Positions 1-8,300 of a stretch of DNA of 16,217 nucleotides are shown here, one piece after another (position 1 is the stretch's first letter; each line of letters opens with the position of its first letter). A model generated the notes under the pieces. That model saw only the letters and a list, made by a program, of their open reading frames with translations. It was not told the DNA's origin and searched no databases. The position numbers and the translations under genes are program-made. The DNA lies in assembly GCA_002428045.1 (NCBI GenBank), contig DIZZ01000036.1, positions 1-16,217 of the forward strand, given 5' to 3'. The stretch comes from Verrucomicrobia bacterium UBA6015. Its GTDB lineage: Bacteria; Verrucomicrobiota; Kiritimatiellia; UBA8416.

Positions 1-253
1 TCCGCTCTACAAGTGCTGCCCGAAAATTCCTGCCAAAAACCGTGCAAAGGGGTGAGGAATGTGGGTTGAAACTGCAAGGAAAGACATAACGATGAAGCAG
101 AAGCGTCGGTCTTTCCGGGATAACGCTCTTTATCAAATACACGGCGATATCCGGCAGTACGCAACGCATGATCATCAAGAATCGGTAGCGGTGAGGCGTG
201 CAGGGGAAAGGCGGCAGAGAACTGCCGCAGTCCGAAGGTGGAGACTCCTATTT
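1..253. other. Left-edge stretch with no recognisable gene
   Basis: No reading frame here gives a protein I recognise, and the short open frames look like chance. A perfect 8-base inverted repeat, GGAAAGAC at 78-85 and GTCTTTCC at 109-116, is separated by 23 bases and is too loose to interpret. The only structured element with a plausible role is the compact hairpin at 211-228, listed separately. The stretch may hold the distal end of a gene lying mostly outside the window, but nothing supports a specific call. Confidence 0.4.
211..228 (-). terminator. Hairpin downstream of the leftward ATPase-nuclease gene
   Basis: GCGGCAG (211-217), loop AGAA and CTGCCGC (222-228) form a perfect 7-base-pair GC-rich stem. 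It lies about 25 bases past the stop codon of the leftward gene at 254. Read on the minus strand it is followed by CTTTCCCC, a poor U-tract. It could therefore be a weak intrinsic terminator, a 3'-end stabilising hairpin, or an isolated palindrome. Its position is the main argument. Confidence 0.35.
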
Positions 254-1822
254 TCAACACCAGATAACGATGACGGTTTTGCCTGAGGCGGTGGTGCGCG
301 CTTCGCGGGAGAGCCGCTCCGCCCAGGGCTTGGCCCGGGCTTCCTCCCGGCGGTCGAAGATCACCAGGTGCAGGGTGTCGGCCCCGATCTTGTCATCGTA
401 GCGGGCGATCTGTTCCAGACCTTCCTCAAGCGTGGACTGGCGGCCATCTTCAGGATGCACGAGCTTGATCTCGATGATATTTCGGCGTTCACCGTAGGCG
501 ATCATCAGGTCGATCCGCCCCCGTCCTGCCGCATATTCGCGCTCGATGCTGCCGCCGCCGTTGATGATGCGCTGGAAGAACGCCATCAGCAGCAGGTGAG
601 GAAAGGCCTCGGTATAGGTGGCGGTCTGCTCCCATGTATCCGCATGACGCCGCCAGAACGTCTGGAACTCGGCCATGAGGGCGTCCATGTCCAGGCCTCC
701 GTCCTCCCGCTTCCAGCGGAACTCGGGCGGCGGAATGGCCATCTGCATACCGTAGCTCAGTTCGCGGGCGAGCACCTCGCGGTAGATCGCGTTGGCGATG
801 CCGGGACTGCCATCCTCGCCGATGGTCACCAGCCCCAGATCCATGCAGAACACGAAAGCATCGTCATCGGCCATCAGCGGATCGGAGGCACCGGTCAGGA
901 TCGGCTGCACGACGCGGCGCACGCGTGCCTCGCGCAACCGCTGCCCCAGTGAATCGATGTGGGTGGCCCGCGACTTGATCAGCAGTTCCTTGGCCTGGTC
1001 CACGTGCGCGGCCAGGATCGTGTCCACCTTGCCGGTGGGTGCGGTTTGGTGCACGATCGTATCGCACAAGGCATTGACCAGCCAGGGCTGGCCGGAGGTA
1101 TAGTGCCAGATCCGCTCGAGCGCATCCGCGCCGAAGGTCTGGCCCTTCTCCTCGGTGTGCTGGGTGGTGAGCGCGGCGATATCCGCCTTGGTGAAGTTTC
1201 CCAGGCTGGCCGAGCTGTGCTTGATATTGAAGGGGCTGCCGGGGTTGACGGGGATGCCGTCCTTGCTATGCACCAGGTCATCGCGCAGGTCGCGCATCCC
1301 CACCAGCGCGATGGAGATCGGGAATTTGCCCGCCGCACGGCCTGCAAATCCATCGCGCAACTGACGCAGGAACGCAACCATGGCAGCGCCCTCCAGCACA
1401 TCAACCTCATCAAAAAGGACAATCAGTGGCTTGGGCGCACACAGCGCCGCCCAGGCGGAAAGCTGAGTGCTGAGCATTGAGCCAACAGGCTCATCGTTGA
1501 TCGGCGGGACAGGAACGTCGCCCCGCCTTGCCCATAGCGCGATTGCCGAAAGCATGTTCGGCATGGCGGTTTCGGCATCCGCCATGCCTTGGCAACGTTC
1601 GACGCTGACATAGCAGGCGACGCCTTCGCCGCTGCTGTTGATCTCGCGCATCCAGTTCATCAGGAAGGTGGTTTTTCCGGTCTGGCGCGGGGCATGAAGC
1701 ACCCAGTAGAGCTTCTCGCTGATGTACCGGTCCAGACTGGCCCCGATCAGGCGGGCGGCCGGTGGCAGCATATAATGCATATCCGGCATACAGGGGCCGG
1801 TGGTATTGAATTGGCGAGGCAT
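254..1822 (-). CDS. AAA-type ATPase with C-terminal PD-(D/E)XK nuclease-like domain
   Basis: The gene encodes a 522-residue protein. The N-terminal two thirds is a P-loop ATPase with Walker A APRQTGKTT at residues 44-52 and Walker B LIVLFDEVD at about 133-141, resembling the AAA-like (AAA_14/AAA_35/PF14516-type) families. The C-terminus carries a PD-(D/E)XK signature: D438 in GRID, E451-x-K453 in IIEIKL, then Q471 and Y475 in EQIARY, as in DUF1703/PDDEXK_9-type tails. All the key residues are present, so it may be an active DNA nuclease, though no substrate is known. The start is supported by AAAGGA seven bases upstream of the ATG on the minus strand (1830-1835). It is transcribed away from gltX as a single gene. 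Proteins of this layout are widespread and poorly characterised, and are often accessory or defence-linked. The domain call is firm and the function unknown. Confidence 0.85.
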   Translation of the reverse strand: MPRQFNTTGPCMPDMHYMLPPAARLIGASLDRYISEKLYWVLHAPRQTGKTTFLMNWMREINSSGEGVACYVSVERCQGMADAETAMPNMLSAIALWARRGDVPVPPINDEPVGSMLSTQLSAWAALCAPKPLIVLFDEVDVLEGAAMVAFLRQLRDGFAGRAAGKFPISIALVGMRDLRDDLVHSKDGIPVNPGSPFNIKHSSASLGNFTKADIAALTTQHTEEKGQTFGADALERIWHYTSGQPWLVNALCDTIVHQTAPTGKVDTILAAHVDQAKELLIKSRATHIDSLGQRLREARVRRVVQPILTGASDPLMADDDAFVFCMDLGLVTIGEDGSPGIANAIYREVLARELSYGMQMAIPPPEFRWKREDGGLDMDALMAEFQTFWRRHADTWEQTATYTEAFPHLLLMAFFQRIINGGGSIEREYAAGRGRIDLMIAYGERRNIIEIKLVHPEDGRQSTLEEGLEQIARYDDKIGADTLHLVIFDRREEARAKPWAERLSREARTTASGKTVIVIWC

Positions 1823-1844
1823 CCAAACGTCCTTTCTGATGAAA

Positions 1845-1853
1845 ACAATACCA
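1845..1853 (-). promoter_or_regulatory. Weak candidate extended -10 for the leftward gene
   Basis: On the minus strand this reads TGGTATTGT, an extended -10 form (TGn followed by TATTGT, 4 of 6 to consensus), 22 bases upstream of the leftward ATG. No good -35 sits at the right distance. An alternative is TTGGCA (1880-1885) with TAGGGT (1856-1861) at an 18-base spacing. Either is a guess from sequence alone. Confidence 0.22.
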
Positions 1854-1910
1854 GAACCCTACCACAATCATGACTTGAATGCCAATCCCGGTCTGGTAAA
1901 TAACTTTAGA

Positions 1911-2004
1911 GGCGCCGTGGCGCTGATATCGCTTGTTTTTGAGCGCGACGCTGTTATCATTCCCAACGTTTTAAACCATTTATAAATAACAGCGCCCGGC
2001 GCTG
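1911..2004. repeat. Two similar GC-rich dyads flanking the gltX promoter
   Basis: The first dyad is GCGCC-GT-GGCGC (1912-1923). The second is CAGCGCC-C-GGCGCTG (1990-2004), with perfect 7-base arms around C1997. Both share the GCGCC/GGCGC core and their centres lie about 80 bases apart. The first lies upstream of the candidate gltX promoter and the second in the predicted 5' untranslated leader, about 25 bases before the start codon. They could be paired operator sites, leader hairpins, or fragments of a palindromic repeat family. Confidence 0.4.
1933..1960 (+). promoter_or_regulatory. Candidate sigma-70 promoter of gltX-glnS
   Basis: TTGTTT (1933-1938) and TATCAT (1955-1960) are separated by 16 bases. 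The -10 matches the consensus at five of six positions and the -35 at only three. Transcription would begin near 1967, leaving a leader of about 60 bases that contains the second GC-rich dyad. It is the best promoter-like match I see in the divergent spacer on this strand. Confidence 0.4.
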
Positions 2005-2028
2005 GATTCAGGAACAGAGGATGATCTT

Positions 2029-3531
2029 ATGACCGTGCGAACCCGCATTGCGCCGTCGCCAACCGGTGCCCCTCATATCGGCACCGCCTACATCGCGCTT
2101 TTCAACTACGCCTTTGCCAAAAAGAATGGTGGCCAGTTCATCCTGCGGATCGAGGATACCGACCAGGTTCGCTCGACCCGGGCATCCGAGATCGCCATTC
2201 TTGAGGCGCTGCGCTGGATCGGCCTGCCCTGGGACGAGGGGCCGGATGTCGGCGGTCCGAAAGGTCCCTACCGTCAGAGCGAGCGGACGGAGATCTACCG
2301 ACAGCAGTGCGACACCCTCGTGGCGACGGGGAAAGCCTATCCCTGCTTCTGTTCCACGGAGCGCCTCGCCGCCCTGCGGCAGCAGCAGGAGGCGGACAAG
2401 ACCCGCATCGGCTACGACGGCCTGTGCTCGCATTTGGCAGCGGATGAAATCCGCCGCCGCATCGATGCGGGCGAGCCGCATGTCATCCGTCTGCGCACGC
2501 CGGGGCAAGGGGAATGCGTCCTGCAGGATCGCTTCCGCGGCGAGATCCGGATCCCGTGGGAGACCATCGATGACCAGATCCTGCTCAAAGCCGATGGCTT
2601 CCCGACGTACCATCTGGCCAATGTGGTGGATGATCATCTGATGGAGATCTCGCACGTGATCCGTGGTGAGGAATGGATCAGCTCGACCCCGAAGCACCTG
2701 CTGCTTTACGAGGCGTTCGGATGGACCCCGCCGGTGTTCGCCCATTTGCCGCTTTTGCGCAATCCCGACAAGTCGAAGCTGTCCAAGCGCAAGAATCCGA
2801 CGGGGATCCTGTTCTACCGTCAGGCGGGCTACCTGCCCGAGGCACTTCTGAACTTCCTGGGGCTCATGGCCTATAGTCCGGCCGACGGCAATGAAATGTT
2901 CGACCTCGCGACCATGGCCAGCACCTTTGACCTTGACCGCGTCAGTCTGGGCGGCCCGATCTTCGATATCCAGAAGCTGCTGGCGTTCAATGGTCGCTAC
3001 ATCCGCGACCTGAAGGCGGATGCCCTGCTGGAGCGGCTGAAAACATGGATGCTGAATGATGAGGTCTTCAGCAAGCTCGTGCCACTGGCACAGCCCCGGC
3101 TCAATGAGTTGTCGGATTTTGTGCCCATGATCTCGTTTGTATTTGCCGACCGCCTGCCGCTGGATGCCGCCGCCTTGACCAAGGGCTTCGAGGATCCGCT
3201 GCGCGTGGCCGAATTGCTGCAGGTGGTGCAATGGGAGGTCGAGCGAGCGGCGGACTGGAGCGTGGACGCCATCAAGGCGATGTTCCTGACCATCGCCGAG
3301 AAGGAAGACATTAAATTCAAGACACTGCTGGCGATATGCTTTGTCGCCCTGACCGGAAACACCGTCTCGCTGCCGCTGTTTGACGCCATGGTGCTGATGG
3401 GGCGTGACCTGAGCCTGCGCCGTGTGCAGTATGCCCAGGAAACGCTGGCGGCGGCAGGGACCGTGCTGAGCGGGAAGGCGTCGAAGAAATTGATGAATGA
3501 CTATGAACTGCGTTATCGGAAGGAATCCTAA
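2029..3531 (+). CDS. gltX: Glutamyl-tRNA synthetase
   Basis: The 500-residue protein matches the usual bacterial GluRS length and charges tRNA-Glu with glutamate in the cytoplasm. The class I HIGH motif appears as PHIG at residues 15-18, after the IAPSPTG signature. The KMSKS motif is KLSKR at 250-254, inside NPDKSKLSKRKNP. Four zinc-ligand candidates, C106, C108, C133 and H135, reproduce the C-x-C-x24-C-x-H spacing known from the E. coli enzyme. DHLMEISHVIRGEEW is the expected catalytic-core segment. A ribosome site AGAGG (2016-2020) lies eight bases before the ATG. glnS follows after two bases, so the pair should be one transcript. The sequence resembles the Acinetobacter-like GluRS type, which suggests a gammaproteobacterial host. 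No defect is visible. Confidence 0.97.
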   Translation: MTVRTRIAPSPTGAPHIGTAYIALFNYAFAKKNGGQFILRIEDTDQVRSTRASEIAILEALRWIGLPWDEGPDVGGPKGPYRQSERTEIYRQQCDTLVATGKAYPCFCSTERLAALRQQQEADKTRIGYDGLCSHLAADEIRRRIDAGEPHVIRLRTPGQGECVLQDRFRGEIRIPWETIDDQILLKADGFPTYHLANVVDDHLMEISHVIRGEEWISSTPKHLLLYEAFGWTPPVFAHLPLLRNPDKSKLSKRKNPTGILFYRQAGYLPEALLNFLGLMAYSPADGNEMFDLATMASTFDLDRVSLGGPIFDIQKLLAFNGRYIRDLKADALLERLKTWMLNDEVFSKLVPLAQPRLNELSDFVPMISFVFADRLPLDAAALTKGFEDPLRVAELLQVVQWEVERAADWSVDAIKAMFLTIAEKEDIKFKTLLAICFVALTGNTVSLPLFDAMVLMGRDLSLRRVQYAQETLAAAGTVLSGKASKKLMNDYELRYRKES

Positions 3532-3533
3532 TC

Positions 3534-5207
3534 ATGGCGGCAGAAGACGTACCCGTGTCGAACTTTATCCGTGAAATCATTGATCGCGACCTTGCCGATG
3601 GCAAGCACGCGTCGATCGTCACCCGCTTTCCGCCCGAGCCGAACGGCTATCTGCATATCGGCCATGCGAAATCGATCTGTCTCAATTTTGGATTGGCGCG
3701 CGACTACAATGGCCAGTGCAACCTGCGGTTCGATGATACCAACCCGTCTGCCGAGGATGTGGAATATGTCGACTCTATCATCGAGGATGTGCGCTGGCTG
3801 GGGTTCGACTGGGGAAAAAACCTGTTCTTTGCCTCGGATTATTTCGAGCAGATGGTTGCCTATGCCGAGGATATGATCCGTAATGGGAAAGCGTATGTCT
3901 GCACGCTGACGCCGGAGGAATTCAAGGAGTATCGCGGCGTTCCGACCCGTCCGGGCTTGCCCAGTCCCTGGCGTGACCGTCCGGTGGAGGAAAACCTGGA
4001 TCTCTTCCGTCGTATGCGCGCCGGGGAGTTTGCCGATGGACAGTATGTGCTGCGCGCCAAGATTGATATGGCATCGCCAAACCTGCACATGCGCGATCCC
4101 GCGATCTACCGCATCAAGCACGCGCATCACCACCGTACCGGGGACCGCTGGTGCATTTACCCGATGTATGATTTCGCCCATGGGCTGGAAGATGCGGTCG
4201 AGGGCATCACGCATTCGATCTGTACCTTGGAGTTCGAGGTTCACCGTCCGCTTTACGATTGGCTGCTGGATCAGCTCGATGTGCCTTGCCATCCGCAACA
4301 GATTGAATTCGCCCGGCTCAACCTGACCTACACGGTGATGAGCAAGCGCAAGCTCCTGGAGCTGGTGCGTGCGGGCACCGTCAGTGGCTGGGACGATCCC
4401 CGCATGCCCACGGTCAGCGGGTTGCGTCGGCGCGGCTATACGCCCGCGTCGATCCGCGAGTTCTGTCGCCGCATCGGGGTGACCAAGACCGACAGCTTGA
4501 CGGATATCGCCCTGCTGGAGCATTGCATCCGCGAGGAGCTCAACGCCACGGCACCCCGCGTCATGGCGGTTCTCGATCCGGTCAAACTGGTCGTGACCAA
4601 CTATCCCGAAGGCCAGGTGGAAATGCTCGAAGGCGTAAACAATCCGGAGGATCCAGCCGCCGGCGTGCGCCAGGTGCCGTTCTCGCGCGAGCTTTACATC
4701 GAGCGGGACGACTTCATGGAAGAGGCTCCGAACAAGTACTTCCGCCTGAAGCCAGGGCAGGAGGTACGCTTGCGTTACGGGTATCTGGTGACCTGCACGG
4801 GGTGCCGCAAAGATTCGGCGACGGGGGTGGTGACCGAGGTCTATTGCACCTATGATCCGGCCACGCGAGGGGGTAATGCACCGGATGGTCGGAAGGTGAA
4901 GGGGACGATCCACTGGGTCGCGGCAGCGCAGGCGCTGGATGCGGAGGTCCGACTGTTTGATCGGCTTTTCAACGTCGAGCGTCCGGATGATGTACCGGAA
5001 GGCGGACACTTCACGGATCACCTCAATCCCGATTCGGTAAAGATCGTGCGGGCCAAGCTGGAGCCTTCGTTAGCGCAGGCATTAGCAGGCGACCGCTTCC
5101 AGTTCGAGCGGACGGGCTACTTCATGGCCGATGCCAAGGACAGCAAGCCAAGAACCCCGGTGTTCAACCGCATCGTCCCGCTGCGCGATTCCTGGGCAAA
5201 ATCCTGA
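3534..5207 (+). CDS. glnS: Glutaminyl-tRNA synthetase
   Basis: This 557-residue class I synthetase attaches glutamine to tRNA-Gln and is close to the E. coli GlnRS length. HIGH is LHIGHA (core at residues 41-44) within PPEPNGYLHIGHAKS. KMSKS is VMSKR at 268-272, the same position as in E. coli. Other GlnRS hallmarks are RFDDTNP, the YPMYDFAHGLEDAVEGITHS block and the C-terminal anticodon-binding beta-barrels ending near VPLRDSW. AAGGA (3520-3524) sits nine bases before the ATG, inside the end of gltX. Having a direct GlnRS implies the host does not depend on the GatCAB transamidation route for Gln-tRNA. This is the last housekeeping gene before the accessory region. I see no convincing terminator after it. 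Confidence 0.97.
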   Translation: MAAEDVPVSNFIREIIDRDLADGKHASIVTRFPPEPNGYLHIGHAKSICLNFGLARDYNGQCNLRFDDTNPSAEDVEYVDSIIEDVRWLGFDWGKNLFFASDYFEQMVAYAEDMIRNGKAYVCTLTPEEFKEYRGVPTRPGLPSPWRDRPVEENLDLFRRMRAGEFADGQYVLRAKIDMASPNLHMRDPAIYRIKHAHHHRTGDRWCIYPMYDFAHGLEDAVEGITHSICTLEFEVHRPLYDWLLDQLDVPCHPQQIEFARLNLTYTVMSKRKLLELVRAGTVSGWDDPRMPTVSGLRRRGYTPASIREFCRRIGVTKTDSLTDIALLEHCIREELNATAPRVMAVLDPVKLVVTNYPEGQVEMLEGVNNPEDPAAGVRQVPFSRELYIERDDFMEEAPNKYFRLKPGQEVRLRYGYLVTCTGCRKDSATGVVTEVYCTYDPATRGGNAPDGRKVKGTIHWVAAAQALDAEVRLFDRLFNVERPDDVPEGGHFTDHLNPDSVKIVRAKLEPSLAQALAGDRFQFERTGYFMADAKDSKPRTPVFNRIVPLRDSWAKS

Positions 5208-5209
5208 AG

Positions 5210-5359
5210 CTGAGACTCCTTAAAGGGCTCACGAATGAAAATGAACCGTGGATATCGCTGGACGAGATTAGCGAGCACATGGCGGGCAGCCGGGACAGCG
5301 ATTATTGCTTAAACAAAGCATCTGGCTTGAAATAGAGTCGCGTGGACAGGGGCTAACGG
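5210..5359 (+). pseudogene. Eroded excisionase-type helix-turn-helix gene remnant
   Basis: The frame running from 5237 to the TAG at 5333-5335 reads ENEPWISLDEISEHM, then SRD..Y..LNKASGLK. This closely echoes the start of the small MerR/excisionase-type helix-turn-helix proteins (EPW-S-DEIAEHLGVSRDTVYRWLNK..GLP), often found just upstream of restriction or methylase genes. No ATG is in frame, although one lies one frame over at 5235. About one codon seems lost in the recognition helix, and the wing is missing. The residue AGTCGCGTGGA and GGGGCTAACGG before the next ATG may be the KVGR and GG-rich tail pieces, a weaker inference. The match rests on pattern memory only. If right, the operon has lost its original leading gene, a possible regulator. 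Confidence 0.5.
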
Positions 5360-8300
5360 ATGCCGCGAATATTTGACAACATTAGTGAACCGCTTCTTCT
5401 TGCTTTGCAGGAGACGATGGAGTTATGCGAGCGTGCCGATTTCTGTGTCGGCTACTTCAATATGCGGGGCTGGAGTCAGCTCCACGATAGCATTGAGAAA
5501 TGGTCGGGTGGGGAAGGGCACTGCTGCCGCCTGCTGGTCGGTATGCAGAAACTGCCCCAGGATCAGCTCCGTCAACTCATGGGCGTTTCCGAGCCCGGCG
5601 ACCCTCAGATGGATCAGGCCACCGCGCTCGCGCTCAAGAAACGCATCGCCCAGGAGTTCCGGGATCAGCTCGTGATCGGCATCCCCACCAATGCCGACGA
5701 GGCCGCTTTGCGACGGCTGGCCGTTCAGCTTGCCGAGAAGAAGGTCGTCGTCAAATTGTTTCTGCGCCACACGCTGCATGCCAAGCTCTACCTTCTCTTT
5801 CGACCGGATCCCCTGAACCCTGCAATCGGTTTCCTCGGCAGCAGCAACCTGACCTTTTCCGGGCTCTCCAAGCAGGGGGAGCTGAACGTTGATGTCATGG
5901 ATCATGACGCCTGCCAAAAGCTTTCCCGCTGGTTCGAGGATCGCTGGAATGATAAATTCTGTCTGGATATATCCAGCGAGCTTATCGAGATCATCAATAC
6001 AAGCTGGGCGCGTCCCGATCCGCTTCCGCCTTATCACATCTACGTTAAGATGGCCTACCACCTTGCCCAGGAGGCACGCGCCGGTCTTACGGAGTTCCGG
6101 ATCCCGTCCGACTTTGGCAATATGCTATTCGATTTTCAGAAGGCCGCCGTCAAGATTGCCGCGCACCACTTGAATAAACGGGGCGGGGTCATCATCGGCG
6201 ATGTTGTCGGCCTTGGCAAAACCCTGATGGCTACCGCGCTTGCGCGCATCTTCGAGGATGACCACGGCATCGAGACGCTGATTATCTGCCCGAAGAATCT
6301 CGTGAAAATGTGGGAGAATTACCGCCAGAAGTACCGCCTTCGTGCCACCATTCTGCCCGCAACCATGGCACAGCAGCAGCTCCCCAGAACCGTGCGCCAC
6401 CGGTTAGTGCTTATCGATGAGAGTCACAACCTGCGCAACCGGGAGGGTTCTCGCTATCGAGCCATCGCCGAATACATCGCCGCCAATGACAGCCGCGTGA
6501 TCCTGCTCTCGGCCACCCCCTACAACAAGACCTACCTCGACCTTGCCAACCAGCTCCGCCTCTTTATCGACGAGAGCAAGGATATCGGTATCCGCCCGGA
6601 ACGGCTGCTCAGGGAAATGGGGGAAACCGAGTTCATCCGCCGGCACCAGTGCCCGGTCCGTTCCCTTGCCGCCTTCGAGAAAAGCGAGCATGCCGACGAC
6701 TGGCGCGAGCTCATGCGCCTGTATCTCGTGCGCCGCACCCGCAGCTTTATCCAGGATAACTATGCCGAGCTGGATCCGGTCCGCAACCGCAAGTTCCTTC
6801 GTTTTGCCGATGGTACCTTGTCGTATTTCCCGGATCGTATCCCCCGGACCGTGACCTTTGCGATCGATGACAAGAATCCCGACGATGCCTATGCCCGGAT
6901 GTTCGACGATTCCGTGGTCCGCACCGTGGACCGCTTGACGCTGCCCCGCTACGGTCTTGGCAACTACCAGCTTGCCTCGCCCGAGAAGCCACCCACTCCC
7001 GCGGAGGCCCGCACCCTGTCCGATCTGTCGAGGGCAGGCTCGCGTCTCAAGGGCTTTTGCCGTACCAATCTTTTCAAGCGGCTGGAGAGCAGCGGCATCG
7101 CCTTTATCCTTTCCGTCGAACGACACATTTTCCGCAATTACATCTCCCTGCACGCCTTGGAAAATGATTTACCCATCCCCATCGGCACCCAGGATATGGT
7201 GGGGCTCGATCCCGATAGCGACAAGGATGAGGATTGGTGGAATAGCGACGATGGCGACGACGGCTACGCCCCGGAGGCCGAACGTCCCGTCCTGACCGAG
7301 GCGTATCTGAAAAAGCGCGCGGCGGAGGTGTACCAGGTTTACGAGCGTAAATTCAGCCGCCGGTTCAAGTGGCTCAAAGCCGGGCTTTTCGAGGACCAAC
7401 TTGCTGCGGACCTGCGCAAGGATGCCAAGGCACTGCTCAAGGTGCTCCAGAAAGCCGGGGCGTGGAGCCTGTCGCGCGATGCCAAGCTCCAGACCCTTAT
7501 CAATCTGCTCACCGTCAAGCACCCGAAGGAGAAGGTGCTCATCTTTTCCCAGTTCGCCGATACCGTCGATTATCTGGCGACCGCCTTGGAGAAGGCCGGA
7601 CTGAAGGCCGTGGCCGGGGTCACGGGCGACCACGAGGATCCCACCACGCTGACCTACCGTTTTAGCCCGGTCAGCAACGAAAAGCGCGATTTGATCACGC
7701 CCGAGCAGGAGCTTCGCATTGTCGTTGCCACCGACGTCCTCAGCGAGGGCCAGAACTTGCAGGACTGCGCCATTATTGTCAATTTCGATCTTCCCTGGGC
7801 GATCATCCGGCTGATTCAACGCGCCGGCCGTGTTGACCGTATCGGGCAGAAATCCGACATCATCCTCTGCTATTCGTTCATGCCCGCCGAAGGCGTGGAG
7901 CGGATCATCAACCTGCGCTCGCGGGTAAGCCAGCGCCTCAAGGAGAATGCCGAGGTCGTCGGTGCCGACGAAACCTTCTTTGAGGATGAGGATCCCGAAC
8001 AAATCGTTCGTGACCTTTTTACCGAGAAAGCCGGGATTCTCGATGGCGACGATGACGCGGAAGTCGACCTGGCCTCGTTTGCCTACCAGATCTGGAAGAA
8101 TGCCATCGACAAGGATCCCTCGCTTGAGAAGGTGATCCCCGCTCTGCCGGATGTCGTTTACTCCACGCGCCCCTTCTCGCCGAAACCCAATCAGCCGGAA
8201 GGTGCGCTGGTCTACCTGCGCACGGCCGAGGGCAGCGATGCCTTGGCCTGGGTTGATAAGCAGGGCCGGAGTGTCACCGAATCACAGTTCGCGATCCTCA

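Noticed and set aside
78..116. 8-base inverted repeat GGAAAGAC/GTCTTTCC, considered as a terminator or mobile-element end
   Set aside because: The 23-base spacer is too long, there is no T-run, and there are no flanking duplications.
2021..2032. Three-codon mini-frame ATG-ATC-TTA-TGA overlapping the gltX start
   Set aside because: The AGAGG site directly abuts its ATG, leaving no spacing for initiation there, while the same site is well placed for gltX.
2008..3231. Long open frame antisense to gltX, and a similar one antisense to glnS (3528-5021)
   Set aside because: Both fully overlap clear synthetase genes, have no recognisable domains and are expected shadows of GC-rich codon use.
5211..5231. 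Possible terminator after glnS (TGAG...CTCA around CCTTAAAGG)
   Set aside because: The stem is short and broken and has no following T-run.
5284..5300. GGCAGCCGGGAC resembling an arm of the palindrome at 9913-9969
   Set aside because: The match stops after 12 bases, no hairpin partner is present, and the bases are explained by the helix-turn-helix remnant.
5305..5333. Possible promoter TTGCTT...TGAAAT ahead of the helicase gene
   Set aside because: Matches are only 3 of 6 and 4 of 6 with no support. Readthrough from glnS or another start is equally likely.
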